From assembly GCA_029204225.1 (NCBI GenBank), contig CM055109.1, positions 44,145,054 through 44,209,053 on the forward strand: 64,000 nucleotides of DNA, written 5' to 3'. The notes under the pieces are model-generated. The model did not search any database. It was given only the letters and a program-made list of their open reading frames with translations, and was not told the origin of the DNA. The translations under genes and the position numbers were made by a program. This stretch comes from Diphasiastrum complanatum. Lineage: Eukaryota; Streptophyta; Lycopodiopsida; Lycopodiales; Lycopodiaceae. Below, piece after piece: positions 10,840 to 23,389 of this stretch. Each line of letters begins with the position of its first letter. The first letter of the stretch is position 1.

Positions 10840-11500
10840 CTAGCGGATACTTCTCTTGTCCACTGGCTTTTCCAAGACTCCTTCTACGCTAAAGGTTGTA
10901 TCTTGGTTGAGTCCACCTCCACCTCCAACTATAGGAGAGCCTCCCACTGGTGAAGCACATGGATTATGATCAATTGGATTCCCTTGTTTCCCATCGCCAA
11001 GTCGCCTCTTTCCACGAGAAGCAATGTTGGATGTGACATGCGGGGTTTCGTTGTCGACATCCACAAGCACTACGTTCTCACCTTGGTCCAATCCGTTGGG
11101 AATGCAATGCATTTTTGGAAAGGCTCTTGTTAGCAAATCTACCTTGGCATCGTAGAATGGCCAAATAGATTGCGTCGATCATGTTTTCGATTCAAGTCCC
11201 TTCTCTTCACAAAATTTTCGCTTCAGCTTTTCCTTGCACCGAAAAGGCGTTCGCATTTTTTCACGAGGTTGGAACTCTTCTACTAGTAATTTTGAAATAT
11301 TCATCCAAAATGCCAAGCATTGTTTTCAATCTTTTCCCACTTAGTTACACTTCTAGGAAACTTTCACCACACTTACCCCCTTCCTCTTTGAGAAAAATCA
11401 GCATGATAGAGGTCAGGAACACGATCAGCATCAGAGCCATGTTGTCAAACTCAACCGACTCTTGAAATTCAAGAACAAATCCACCGGATGGTTGACATTG
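10840..11500 (-). pseudogene. Myb/SANT-like partner ORF of PIF/Harbinger
   Basis: On the minus strand, 11500-11150 reads a stop-containing protein with spaced Trp residues and a basic ERLFGARKS segment. The 98-aa frame 11136-10840 follows: an acidic block (VVLVDVDNE), a basic RGKRR motif and a Gly-rich linker. This resembles the Myb/SANT-like DNA-binding ORF that accompanies PIF/Harbinger transposases and helps it bind element ends. It runs convergently to the transposase with about 750 bases between. Similarity is weak by eye and could also fit a host trihelix/Myb-like fragment; the neighbouring transposase tips the balance. Confidence 0.45.
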
Positions 11501-11924
11501 TAAGAAATTGGGGCATGGCCTGATCCATCAGAAATGAGAGTAGTCTCAATAACAAAGACAAGATAGAAGGTTTGCGATGAGCGAAAGGAGTTCACTGTAT
11601 GATTTTGAGTTTCAAAAAAGAAGTGACATTACCGTCTCCATATCTAGGGTCGACGGGCGCCATCTCCAGCTTTGTTATTGTTACTTTGCTATTTGCTCTA
11701 TTTGTTTTTACTGATGACTAAGCTTTATCATCTTCATGTGGATCTTTCACTAGAGTATGCTCCGCTTTGGAAAAAATTCAAAAGAATCCAGATTATCAAC
11801 TTCTGATATGATCCATTACAAGGAAAAAGAAGTTTAAGCATTTAGATTTATGGTAATTAGGAATATTGTACCATCGATCCATATTCATTGCAACATCTAG
11901 ATTTTCATTCGGTAACTCAATTGA

Positions 11925-11928
<4 letters not shown>
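11501..11928. other. No gene seen
   Basis: Short stop-rich stretch between the PIF partner frame and a GT microsatellite; nothing recognised. Confidence 0.4.

Positions 11929-11994
<66 letters not shown>
11929..11994. repeat. (TG)n microsatellite
   Basis: About 66 bases of uninterrupted TG dinucleotides, seen directly. Confidence 0.95.
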
Positions 11995-11995
<1 letters not shown>

Positions 11996-11999
11996 TGAG

Positions 12000-12444
12000 G
12001 GTAGCAATATTTTTGCAACGTTTATGTTAACGTCACTACCGTCTTAGTGTTTCAGATACTACTAGTCGACGCCCAACGACGCTATATATTTTCTTAGAAA
12101 ACAGGCCTGAGAGCATTTGTGATGTTCATGAATGTCATTGGGTGATGTTAATTTGATTTTGAACTTTGTGTTGCATAGTTATTTGATTATATAGCAACAC
12201 TTAACCATCACATAATGACAATCAACTAAGATTTTCAATTGGCATCGTGTAGCAACATTTTTAGGAATTCTAAATAAGTGTCATCTGACGACGATCACTA
12301 CATTTGTCTTTTTCGTCGTTGTTATATCACTATAAATGTCGCTAATTGACGATCCACTAGTGATGTTTAAATTGATAGTAGCAACATTTATATGGACATT
12401 TATAGTAATCGTAAACGTCACTATATGTCTTTGGTGTTGTAGTG
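12000..12444. mobile_element. Non-autonomous CACTA-like fragment (right end)
   Basis: Read on the minus strand from 12444, the sequence starts CACTACAACACCAAAG, the terminus typical of CACTA (En/Spm) transposons. The 440 bases inside hold repeated short motifs on both strands: TAGCAACATTT or close variants near 12002, 12192, 12249 and 12378, and AACGTCACTA near 12030 and 12416. Such subterminal repeats bind transposase in this superfamily. No coding sequence and no second terminus were found, so it is a fragment or an internally deleted element. Confidence 0.5.
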
Positions 12445-12451
12445 TGATCAC

Positions 12452-12790
12452 TTATTGAAGTTTTTTACTCATTTTGAGAGCTAGAATTCTTTTTTCTAGA
12501 AAGAGATGAGTAGTAAAATTTGTGGTTTTGTAACAAACTTCTTTGGAATAATTAGCAGCATGGGCTATTCGTGAATCTTTGGGATTCAAGAATATGATAG
12601 CCAAGGCATTGCCGTCTTTCACTTTCCAATTGGTCAGTAATTTGGGATTTGTTAGTTTGGTTATCATGCCATTAGCATATCCCAATAGTTTCTTCTCAAT
12701 CAAAATCATTCTCATCTTGAACTTCCACGTGGAAGTCATAATCGTTGACCTTGTTGATCAATCGGATCTCAACCTTCCATAATTAAGGAT
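12452..12790 (-). pseudogene. gag: Ty1/copia gag fragment
   Basis: The 95-aa minus-strand frame has STWKFKMRMILIEKKLLGY near its start and a later LEKRILALKM block. These match the retrotran_gag/UBN2-type copia Gag, in which a [ST]-x-W-K-x-x-M block near the N-terminus is followed by L-x-x-R-L-L-x-L-K-M. One or two stops precede the frame. It is a short orphan relic; no protease, RT or LTR lies with it. It directly abuts the CACTA-like terminus at 12444, so one element probably inserted beside or into the other. Confidence 0.6.
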
Positions 12791-14895
12791 GATATCAAAA
12801 TACAAACTAACAAGCATCTCCTCTTAGTAGGAGATGCTTGAGTTTTTTAATGTAAAGTTAATGATAGGGAATATGAGGCTCTCACTGTTGGAATTGAGAT
12901 TCTACCTTCGATCAAGTCTTATGGTGAAAAAAGAAAGAAAGAATGATTTAATTATATTTTTGGTCGTTTTCTACTATTCAGATTGATTTAGTGGTTGTTC
13001 GTTGGTTTTTGAGAGGAACCATGAAAATGCTAAATATATCCTGATTGTCCATTTCGTTAACTGATCAAAGTAGGTATTTTTCACAAAGTGCAATTGCAAT
13101 ATACTAGTCGATATTTTTTTGAGTTGGCATTAGTCAATATTTTGTTGAGTCGGTGTTAGTTGGCATTTCATTGAGTGGACATGAGTTAGAATTTCGATCG
13201 AAAATGCTTTATTGACTTGGTCGCAGTCGGCGGGATTATGCTTACCTTTGTTGACCTATGTTGAATTTTGTGTATTTTTGTAGACTATCGGAGAATGCAA
13301 GTAAGACTACAGACTATTTAGAACATAATTCATTTATGTAGACTGTTTAAATGCCAGTGACAAGCCAACTCTTATCTTTCAGTACACTTTGGGAGATTGG
13401 CTCCTGTGCCTATGCGTATCGGTACCAAACTCAACTTTTTATCTTATGCAAACCTAGATCGACACAATCTACTCTGTCCTCTAATTCTATGAGTGACGTT
13501 AAAGTCATTGTTAACATCTTCAAAGTGAACTTGAAGAATATTCTCATTGCCAAAGTCACGTGGATGAGTTTCTGATCTCGCAAAAGATTAAGTCAAAGAG
13601 CTTTTATCCATGTTGTGGGTTGAGGTCTAATTCAGTATTGTCGTACTAAACATTCTAATACACATAATTTCTTCCTCAGTGGGATTGGTTCAACAAAGTC
13701 CTTTCTCCTAGTCCAACTGGGTTTTATGTGGCATATCCCCTTTGTAAGGCTCAATAATCTTTTTTTTTTTTTGTCTTTCAGACGTGATATATTTTCGGTC
13801 GCGGTTCACTCACTGGAAGAGCTTTCTTCCAGACTCTATAGGTCTTCCGCAGATTTGGTTTCATTCACAACTACTTCCATGCAATATATTTCCATTTGCA
13901 TAGTCCATTTGATATAGGTCGATTGGTCTTGTATCCCTATGGTGGCCTTGACTTTATATTGATACTCTCGACTAAAGGCTGCTTCAAAGGGCCAGGATTG
14001 TATACTTAAAGCTAGTATTACTTGGGCTGCATTAGGGAATAGTTCCATAAAACCATGGTCATATGTACTCTCTTACTAAGAGATGAGGCATATGCTCTCT
14101 TATGTCAAAATACTGTGGTGTGGGCCCAACGTGACGCCTTTCGACCCTAATGTCAAGGGTGGGTCCATAAAAGTGTTTGGGTTGTTGTGTCATAAGAAAA
14201 AAGGATTCATGAGGTGTTCTTATTAATGATCTTATCTCATGAGTGATGTTTACTAGGCTCAACTTATGATGCTCAATATATGCGTTCAATTCAATCGTAC
14301 GATAATTCTCAAGTTTTTCAATAAGACACATCAATTCATTATAAGGGATCAAAATCAATTGATATTGCGTATTCGGCTATTTCCCTCTCCGTGCTCAGGA
14401 GACCGGCGCACCTTGGGTGTTAGGCGTCCGAGTATTCACTTCCCAAGGTCTGTGTGTTTCAACATATAACTTAGGCGTGGTGTACTATATGCGAGATTGT
14501 CACTATAACGTCAGTTCTTTCCTAACCCAAGAGATCTGTTTCACCCTCACCAGGTGTTACATCCACCTCTGTGTTTCAAGAAGGTCAACCGATTTTTAAT
14601 TTTTCAAAACAATACGAGACAATATTCATGAAATTGAAATTCATTTTACAAGCAAACAACCCCAACAAAGTCAGCTCGTTCGAAAGTGAACCTTAACGTA
14701 ATCAAGTTTTGTTCATACCAACCTATGATCGATCATCCATACATTCATTAATACTATGCTACGCAAAGTACTATATAACCTTTCTCAAAGCATAAGTAGA
14801 GTTACTATCATGTCAGCAAACGATGTTTTAGCAATCATACCATTACAATTGACATTACAAATGCCATTCACTTAAAGGAACGATGAAATAAAAAA
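12791..14895. other. No gene recognised; possible weak retroelement shreds
   Basis: Several short frames exist (for example 14059-14358 minus, 99 aa) but none has a motif I recognise. A short stretch near 12860-12910 reads NDREYEALTVGIEI, faintly like gypsy RNase H, but it is too short to call. Confidence 0.3.
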
Positions 14896-17800
14896 AACAC
14901 ATACCTCCGTGCATTCCGGGGATGGAGTCTGGGGCCGCAATTGAGCTAGTCATCACGGTCATGGGTCACGTCCGATACACGTGTACTTCATCGTTGAGGA
15001 TGGGAGATTGCGGGTCCTTCTGTATGTGAAAAACTTATTCATAGATGAAAACACAAAACCCCCGCCCTTTTCTCTCTAGTCGTGATTTGCTTTTGGTTCG
15101 CTGTTGGTCTGAGCTCTCCTCCTCTGACCGCGCTCTACTGGCTTGTTGTTCGCTGGCCACCCTTTTACTTCAGGGGGGAACGAACTGACGGGGCACTCAC
15201 TCACTGATTATTATCAGCACGTTTCTTTTCTGCTTACAGAATATAGTAGTGGATACACGAGCTATGCTCCACTCAGTACAACTATTTCAGAGTGTATACT
15301 GCATACACACACTTCACGACCTTTTTCAGGTAGACAATCTATAATCTCCATAGACTGACAATTGCTACATTATCACTTTGGTCACAGTTTTCAGATCATG
15401 CGCCCCACAGATAGGCCTCACAGTTGCCCCAGACAGCGCCGCACTATCATCATAGATATTTCTCCTGAGATCACATTAAAGAAAATGACTATGGTTCATA
15501 GTTCAAGAACTCCCTCTCTCAGTGGGCAATGGCTAATCTAGACCCAGCACTTGTTCTTGGAGCACCATCGATTTCCCATAACCTGCTCACTCTCAACATA
15601 ACTTGCTCACTCTCAACATCGGCAACTTATCACTCAGAGCAGACTTCAAATGCAACTGACTCAACCATTCTCTCTCTAATTCTCAAGACAGTATAACACT
15701 ACTTAGTGGGTAGACGGTATCAGCAACGTGACCAGAATCTTTGAACTGAGACAGCAGCCTTCAACTTATGTGACAGCAATTCTCCATAATATCAATCATA
15801 CTCGGTATTTGTCCCTCCATCATGAGTTTAGTGAAGTAGTAAGGCAACTAAATTATCTCTGTGGCTATAACAAGATAAGGAGACAGCAACCCAATGTAGA
15901 ACTAGCTATCTCCCATGGCTCAACAGAGCAGCACAGCAATAAGTGAGACAATGCAGATTCCTTAGGAGCAGCATAACTGAGTTAGTAGACACATGTGGTG
16001 CCTCCTTTCTCCTTCAACATATCAACAGAGCAGAATAGCTTACCATAACAGCTTCGCAGAGCAGCAGAACATGACAGGAGTATCCACATTCTTCCTCTAA
16101 ACTCTTCACTCTCACACACAATCATGGGAGCATCAAAAACCCTCACAAGAAGTACACCTTTTTCTGTGGTAGACGCAGGCCCATCAGTATAGCAGCATAA
16201 CACATCACCACAACAAAGTAGCAGAATATCAGAGCTAATTCAAGAACAAAACTCAGGATGATCTCAGTATAGCAGCATTGCAGCAAATCAGGACATCAGA
16301 ACCACCTATGAGAAGCACTCTTCAATCTTCTAAAATTCATTCAGCCGTGAGATCACATTAAAGAAAATGACTATGCACAATCATTGGGGCCTTTTTATAG
16401 ATGGTGGTGGAGGCCCCCCTTCATTTTGCTTTTTTGTCAATCTTCCCAAACTTCTATCCTCTTTTAGACATGTGTAAAATATGTAGGGCCAGCCACTTGC
16501 AAGTCTTGTGACATCACATTGGCCCAATGTGATGTCACTTGGGTGAGGTCATCTCTAAAAAAAAAAATTTGACCCAATCTTCTTAACCTTCACTTTTACA
16601 AGGTCATAAATTTTCCCGTTAAACTGCTTAGGCCGGTTGGCCTTTCTGGTACTTGCCTTGCCGATTTTTTTCTATGACTGCGGTCCCCATACCGTAAATT
16701 GTCATTTTCCCAATGAAACCCATTGTGCCTACATTTTGAAACCCACTCTGTTTATATTTTTCAATACCATTTTTGTCGATTTTTCTCTTGGTAATGCCTC
16801 TGACCGGTTTTCAATTCTACAGAGCAATCTTGAGAAGAAACCGACCGTTCCTGAAAAACAAAAAGGTTTTTGATATCAGTAAAATACTTTTGGATACATC
16901 AAAATTTTGCTCGGCATTGCCAACATTTTTACTATCGGGCCGTAAAACTTCTAGCTAGCCACATTTAGGCGGTCTGGGACCTATTTCCACATGGACTGGC
17001 ATTTTTCTTCGGTCTTACAAAAAGTGTCTATGTCAACTATTTTCAACGGTTCCTTAGACCGTTTGTACAGATATATTATCTACTACTAATTACGTGTCTA
17101 GCCACTTCAAGGGCGGGCTGGGACCCCTTTTGGTCCAACATTTTGCTTCAACTTTCGTCAAATCCACAGTGTTTTGGTGCTCGTTAAATACTCTGTAACT
17201 GCTTTTTGCTCAATAATAGTCCGATTTTTGCCGTCAAAAATTTGGTTAATAGTTTTTTTTCATCTATTAAAAGACTATGTAAAGCTTTAAACCAACTATG
17301 ATGCAGATTTTCAAGCATTTAAACTAGTTATACTTGTTATCAAAGTTGATACCAAGATATTTAGCTAAATCTACATAGTCTAGGTATTCATTGGAGAAGT
17401 AAAGTGCCTCTTTCCTCAGCCTACTCACAATCATGGATATAGTCTTCTCAAGATTTACTTGGATTCTAAAAATTTGATATAAAATATTTGAGTTTTCTTT
17501 GAAGGCCCAAATGATCTATACTTATTAGAACAATGTCATCGGCGTGAATCAAAGTTTGAATAATAGATTGCTAGATTTCCACTCCACCTTCTAGTGCCCT
17601 TGATGACATGCAACCATTGTGTACCTAATCAACAATAGATTTAAAACACATTTTAGTAACTAGGGTCTAAGGAAATTGTGACTCTAGTATTGCCATTTGC
17701 ACCCCTTGTGAAATAGTACCACACCTATTTCCCATTAAAACTCCCTTCTAAATTGGTTTCTTATTCACTTGTGTCCATAAGGTCTTATCTAGAGTACGTG

Positions 17801-18589
17801 GCGCTTGATGTCCGATGTTCCATTATGAGAGTGTAGGTGTATTCTTTAGTAAGTCTCATTGGGTTCACTTCTTGTAAGTAAAAATATTCCTACCCATGGT
17901 CTTTAGAGATTTTCAGATCTCGTAATAATCGTGATGTTGTGTCATGTCATGATATGGGCATCACATTACTCACCTCCTTTGTAGTGTATGAAAATAGCCT
18001 AGTTTGTGGCTCGCATAAGGTATGTCCTTAGGTCCTGAGGATGGCCTTTATAAGGAGTGGGGTTTGACTAATTGATAATGGGTTTTTCACTTATTTCATC
18101 AGTTCGGGCTCCTAAGGCTTGGTCAATTTCTTCCTAAATCAATTTTCTTTTTACACGCGTGCTAGTGGGTGGGCCCGGGTTCCAAGGGCCCGTGAATCTT
18201 ATAGTGCCCATATGTTCCAATGGCACACCAAGGATTGTGTTCTAGCGATTTAGAGCTGATTCCTAGGCCCGGGATATTTCGCCTTGCCAGGTGCCTTTTA
18301 ACCCTCCCTCTATATTCCAAGACGAGGTCTTAACATGATCACATAAAAAACTGATAACTAGTTAAATATAGAGCATGACTATTGTCAACCATTTATCGAG
18401 CAAATACATTGTAAACTCACAGTAAAAAACTTGCATCAGTTTTTCTATTAAGCATTCCGTATGAATATTGAAAATTGAAAAAAGTCGAGTTATAGATTCA
18501 GTTGAGCACTTCGACTACCATTATAGACATTCATATGAGACAAGGCCCAGATCATAATTATGCTACTTGTCAGCATTACAAAATAGTCA
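14896..18589. repeat. Non-coding repeat-rich region with internal duplications
   Basis: No coding sequence is recognised. A 28-base string (TGAGATCACATTAAAGAAAA... ) occurs at 15466-15493 and again at 16348-16375. Related blocks containing GCCAC then GGGCGG-like and CTGGGACC-like strings occur near 16960 and 17101, with a third near 20340. This looks like the non-coding body of one or more old transposable elements, class unknown. Confidence 0.35.
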
Positions 18590-18850
18590 CCCAACGGGGT
18601 TGGCTCAACTTGGCATCCAAAGTTTCTTTGGTCCCAGGCTCGAGCCTCCCCTTGGAAACTCCCCTTGGAAACTGAAGCATAACCTATAGTCAAGAAGCAA
18701 AGACCTGCAATAGCTCTACCAACACTCAGGGTGACGGAAAATATATCTCAATACCTGATGTCAGATCGCGCTCAACGGGGAAAGAGATGGCTTAGTTACT
18801 ACTCACCTTGCTGAGTGGTCACTTAAGGATGGCCCCCATACTATCCTACA
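18590..18850 (+). mobile_element. Probable tRNA-derived SINE
   Basis: GGGGTTGGCTCAACTTGG at about 18595-18612 contains a box A-like promoter (TGGCTCAACTTGG), and about 30 bases later GGCTCGAGCC at about 18638-18647 resembles box B (GGTTCGANNCC). The spacing and the GGGGTTGGCTCAA head are typical of angiosperm tRNA-derived SINEs. The tail end and target-site duplication could not be defined. Recognition is from promoter-box pattern and memory of plant SINE heads. Confidence 0.45.
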
Positions 18851-18984
18851 TCAAGCAAATTGTTTTCTGTAGGAATTAGTGACAGGTGGGGAGATGGAAA
18901 TCGTTGAGCACAAGGTGTAGTGCTACTGCTCTTCCTGAAGGTGCGCCCATTTGTGTAGAAGAAGGTATACTGGCCCGTGAACAG

Positions 18985-19155
18985 GAAACGAGATGATGAG
19001 TGGCCAGATTGCGAGCCACACAGTACTAAGATAGCATGCTGGCCAAACGCATGCTTTATTCCAGAGGTAACCATTGATGAGTGGCCAGATTACAAGCCAC
19101 AGTACTGAGATAGCATGGAGCTGCTGGCCTAGCGCAGGCTCTAACCATTGATTGT
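18985..19155. repeat. Imperfect tandem duplication, unit about 90 bases
   Basis: GATGAGTGGCCAGATT, then GAGCCACA-, AGTACT- and GATAGCATG-type blocks, begin near 18991 and again near 19076, with a few substitutions and small indels between the copies. Seen directly; no function suggested. Confidence 0.7.
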
Positions 19156-20371
19156 GGCTTCAGATATTTCTGCCCACCAAAACCTATAGAAGCATCTGAT
19201 TTTTTCCTTGTAGTACACTGGTCAGGTCGCGATGCAAGACCCCATCTCAGGTATGTGCGGTAATGTCCTGCCAGGTAGCATTATGCATGCATTAGGGTGA
19301 TGCCATTCACCATTGACATTTTCTTGATCGCTCGGGACAACAGATGGCAGCAACCAGTCGCTACCACTGTCCCTGATTTGTATGGTAGCTTATGTTGAGA
19401 GCCATTACTTCTAGCAGGGTTGATCTTCTGTCTGCTTCATACTACTGCCAGACTGTATCAGCTCTTCACAAGTTTCTTTGAAACTCTTATAGCTGGGCCT
19501 TCCTTAACATTAATTATCATGACGGCCAAATAACAGACACTCCAATGACTCTAATGGGGAGCCATAACCCACAACACTACTTCACAACAACTTCAGAACA
19601 ACTTCTCACAGGGAATTTGAAGATGTCCCATTCAGCACGTCCACCTCTTTTTGTAGAGGTAACTTTTATTCACCTTTTCAAGTTTGCCATATTGCCATTT
19701 TCCATCAATCCATATTTTCCATTTTCCATATTGCCTTCACATCAATCCATCAAGGATATTAAATGTGATTTAACATTTTGACTCCATGTGCTTATTTGAA
19801 GGTTGGCATGCCTATTTTACCTTTAGGCCCATGGTATCTAGATAGCGGCCTCTTAACGTTCTAATAATTTTGAATTGCCTATTATTAGCCCTTTTCTCTT
19901 TGTTAGCATTAAAGGATGCTTAAGCCTCTTTTTTCATATGTCAATTAAAAGGTCACTTTGCCGATTGTCATCCCCACTTGCTCTTTAATTGCTTGGACTA
20001 ACCATATTTCCAATTAAGGGTCTTTCAATCTCTTTTTGACATTGATTTGGCCCCCATTGGGTTTTCATTTTCATTTGACCTTTCCCTTTGATTTTTCATT
20101 TTGTCAGCCCCTTACCCTTAGCCATTTTTGATTTCTAACTCGCAATTCCAAATTTGTGGTAACTGTGCCCCCTCTTCCCCCCTCTTCCCACTGAGCAACA
20201 AACCTGAAAACACAATACCTCAGTTTTTATATTAGTATCAAAAATCATAGTACATTGTAAACTTTGGCATAATAGCCGAAATTATCCTATGGGCCGTTTG
20301 TAATGGCCGTAAAAAATTTAAAGGCCATAATTACTTCTCTGGCCACATTTTGGGCCGGCTGGAACCCCTAT
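19156..20371. other. No gene seen
   Basis: T-rich, stop-rich sequence up to the CACTA terminus. It carries the third copy of the GCCAC/GGGCCGG-type block near 20340. No coding region recognised. Confidence 0.35.
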
Positions 20372-20439
20372 CACTACAACACCCGCCACGATTTACAACG
20401 TGTTCTGCGATGTGAATCGCGTCCTTAATTTTTTTTTAA

Positions 20440-20776
20440 TTTGTCGCGGACGTCGGAAAAACAAGTCGCTATAAGGTCGTCGGAATCCGACGACTTTAAA
20501 ACGCGTCGCAATCCGACAGGAAAGTGCCGGATTCCGGAACCAAAAATCCCGATGACGAAATGGGGTTCCGACGTGGACGTCGCAATGCGGCGTCCCGAAA
20601 CCCTGTCGGATTCCGACGTATGTAAATACAAAATGATGCAAAAATTTGCTCGACGGATGTCCAACGCCCATCCGACGTCCATCCTACGTATACTTGGATG
20701 TCGGATTCCGACGTCCCAGATAGTTGTCGGAGTCCGACGTCTGTTAACAGAATGATAAAAAAAAAGGTCCGACGTG
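20440..20776. promoter_or_regulatory. CACTA subterminal repeat array
   Basis: Within about 340 bases the octamer TCCGACGT or a one-base variant recurs: TTCCGACGT near 20565, 20610 and 20707, ATCCGACGT near 20670, AGTCCGACGT near 20731 and GTCCGACGT near 20767. Several are palindromic as GTCGGATTCCGACGT. Additional GTCGGAATCCGACG and GTCGCAATCCGAC variants lie near 20480-20517. In characterised CACTA elements such repeats are bound by the TNPA-type protein; that role is inferred here. Confidence 0.75.
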
Positions 20777-21033
20777 TATATATGGTTTGTTAATTTTATA
20801 TGATTGTTTTTTATTATAATCTTCGTCAATCTATATATGTCAGTTATGGAATTTGTTTCATGTGTGTAGCCAATACATCGAATGTCATTACACGGAGTTG
20901 ATCCATCCGTGTTTAGTTACAATCAACGTCAAGTTTTGATAGACATGAGAAAACAAAGAATGAAACAAATTGAAGAGGCAAACACAATTGGAAAAAGAAT
21001 AATCAACTTGATTCTAATGATTATGATTATGAG

Positions 21034-22928
21034 GTGCAACACGATGAAGCAATGCACAACATGTTTGAATCTTACTTTGAAACAAATGAGAATGATGATA
21101 TGCATGCATCTTCTAATGTAAACGGAGATCACGAACAATTTGAGATGGATGAAGACGAGATTCTATTGCGCAAGGAGGCAGACACTCCTCTATATCTTGG
21201 AGCATCCATTTCGAGACTAGCTACGTCAATTCTTATTCTAAACCTTCAAGCAACATACAAATGGAGTGATTGTAGCGTGACATCTTTATTCGGGTACTTA
21301 ACACATAACACAACTATTATACTTTATAGCGTATTTACATTAAGTTAATTTCTTTTCTTTTCTAACAACTCACATTGCTCTTTTATTAGGTTGTTGCATT
21401 GAATACTTCTGAAAAAAAAATGTGATACCTAAAACATGAAAAGAAGCACGAAAGATGATGATCGTGCTTGGAGCGAATTACGACACAATACATGCATGTC
21501 CAGAAGACCATGTTCTATATAGAGGTGAGCATTCAGAAAAGCTTCAATGTCCAATGTGTAACGCTTCACGTTTTCGAGATGACGTACAAGGGGATAAAGT
21601 GCCACGAAAAGTGTTACGACATTTTCCAATTATCCCACGATTGCAACGTTTATTTTGATGTAAATCTTTGGCACAACTAATGGATTGGCATGTCAAAAAT
21701 CGATCTACGGATGATGTGATGCGAGTACCAAAAGTGATTGACCTGCATGGAAACATATTGAAGACCAATGGCCCGAGTTTAAAAATGAACCTCGTAATTT
21801 GACATTTGGCCTTGCTATGGATGGCGTAAATCCTTTTAGCGTTCAAGCGTCAACTTGGTCCACATGGCCAGTTGTGCTCGTTAATTATAACATACCTCCA
21901 TGGTTGAGTATTAAAACGGGACACTTGTTATTGGCTTTATTGATTGTAGGAAAGTATAAGGCCAAGAACATGGATGTGTATCATGCACCTTTGGTCGATG
22001 AATTGTGCATTCTTTGGAATGGTATTCACGCTTACGACATCTCGAGACCTTTACAACAACGGAACTTTGTTGTTCGTGGAATTCTAATGTGGTCGATGCA
22101 TGACTACCCCGGTTTAAGCAAATGTTCAGGTATCTATATAATGAATCTAATCCGTTTTAGGGTTTAACGTTTGAGTATTTTTAACTAAGCTTATGTTTAA
22201 TTTGGTTTATGAACTATGCATGTTTAACCACATCGGGTTACAACGCATGTTATATTTGTGGACCACTTTTGGAGGCTCGACATAGCACAAATATGTTAAA
22301 AAAAGTGGTGTACGAAAATCATCGCAAATACTTGCCACTTGATCATCTTTTTCGAAGGTTGAATAGGTGATTTTTTGGAGGGCGAGGAGATAATCCTCTA
22401 ACTACACCACCCCCATGCATGGGAGTAGCGGGATGGAATGGTGAATGGCTTAAACATTACGACGTTAATTCTTCATGGTATGAATCCACTGATGGTATGA
22501 AACGGTTGTCTATATTTCATAAATTACCCTATTGGAGGAATTTATTGATAAACCATCTATTAGATCCTATGCACATATTCAAAAACGTCAGTGAATCCTT
22601 ATGGAACCACATCATTGGCATAAAAGACAACTCCGCAGCTTGTAAAGATCTACAAGCGAATGATGTGAAAAGACCCTATTGGATTCAATACACCAAAGGT
22701 GGAGATGAGATTCTGCCTAGCGTGTCGTGGATTCTTACAAAAGAGCAACTCTCATATGCTAAACATGTCATAAAACAAATGAGAACTCCAACAGGCTATG
22801 CACATTCTTTATGCAAGTCATTTACCAAAGATTGTAAATTAAGTGGATTGAAATCACATGATTGGCATAAGATGTTGCAATTCATACTTCCACTTTTTAT
22901 TCGAGGTCTCTTCAATGATGACGTATGA
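21034..22928 (+). pseudogene. CACTA TNP2-like transposase (Transposase_21 region)
   Basis: Coding blocks in order: an acidic N-terminal segment ending LLRKEADTPLYLGASISRL (to about 21230); IHACPEDHVLYRGEH with CPMCNASR (about 21489-21573), the conserved Cys-rich TNP2 block; LMDWHVKNRSTDDVMR (about 21677-21727); LTFGLAMDGVNPF with VLVNYNIPPW (21799-21905); and a 169-aa frame (22419-22928) containing LLDPMHIFKNVSESLW and GYAHSLCKSF. These match Transposase_21 (TNP2) of plant CACTA elements. Breaks at 21658, 22167-22418 and elsewhere may be introns (GT/AG candidates exist) or frameshifts; one clear stop lies near 22366. The product would bind and cut element ends. Confidence 0.85.
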
Positions 22929-23011
22929 AATACGCTTTACAATTTGTCATCGATGATTAGGTTTGTATATTTTTTTAAGCACTTGTATAAATATGTGTTA
23001 TTTCAATTTTT

Positions 23012-23330
23012 TTGTGTGTTAAACAACCTAATGTACTATCAAGCTTGCAGGTGGATTTCCTCAAAAGAAATAAAAATAGTGAATTGGATTTCATGAAAAT
23101 CCAAATGATCGAAATGGTATGTTTGTTGGAAAGAGATTTTCCAACTTCCTTTTTGGATATACAAGTTCATCTTCTAGTGCATTTGGTCGAAGAAGTATCA
23201 ATTGCAGGACCTGTGCACACGAGATGGATGTTCTACCTTGAGCGCTTTATGAAAGTTTTGAAGGGCTTTGTGAGACAAAAGACAAGGCCAGAAGGTAGCA
23301 TTGCAGAAAGTTGGTTTGTATAGGAATCTT
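23012..23330 (+). pseudogene. CACTA transposase, DUF4218-like block
   Basis: The 103-aa frame contains LERDFPTSFLDIQVHLLVHLVEEVSIAGPV, then RWMFYLERFMKVLKGFVR and RPEGSIAESW. This is the DUF4218 pattern found C-terminal to Transposase_21 in plant CACTA proteins. A splice-acceptor-like TTGCAG lies at about 23044-23049. It is a continuation of the upstream transposase rather than a separate gene. Confidence 0.8.
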
Positions 23331-23389
23331 TGTTTTATATCACCGAAATAATCTCACAATTGCATCCTGCAAGTCCAAAAATGTGGTGT

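Noticed and set aside
15143-16203. Short frames of about 70 residues in the non-coding repeat region
   Set aside because: No motif, no codon pattern and many stops around them; chance frames are sufficient.
20441-20829. Frames of 92-134 residues in the CACTA subterminal zone
   Set aside because: They are open because the repeats lack stops; the repeated nucleotide motif explains the sequence better than coding.
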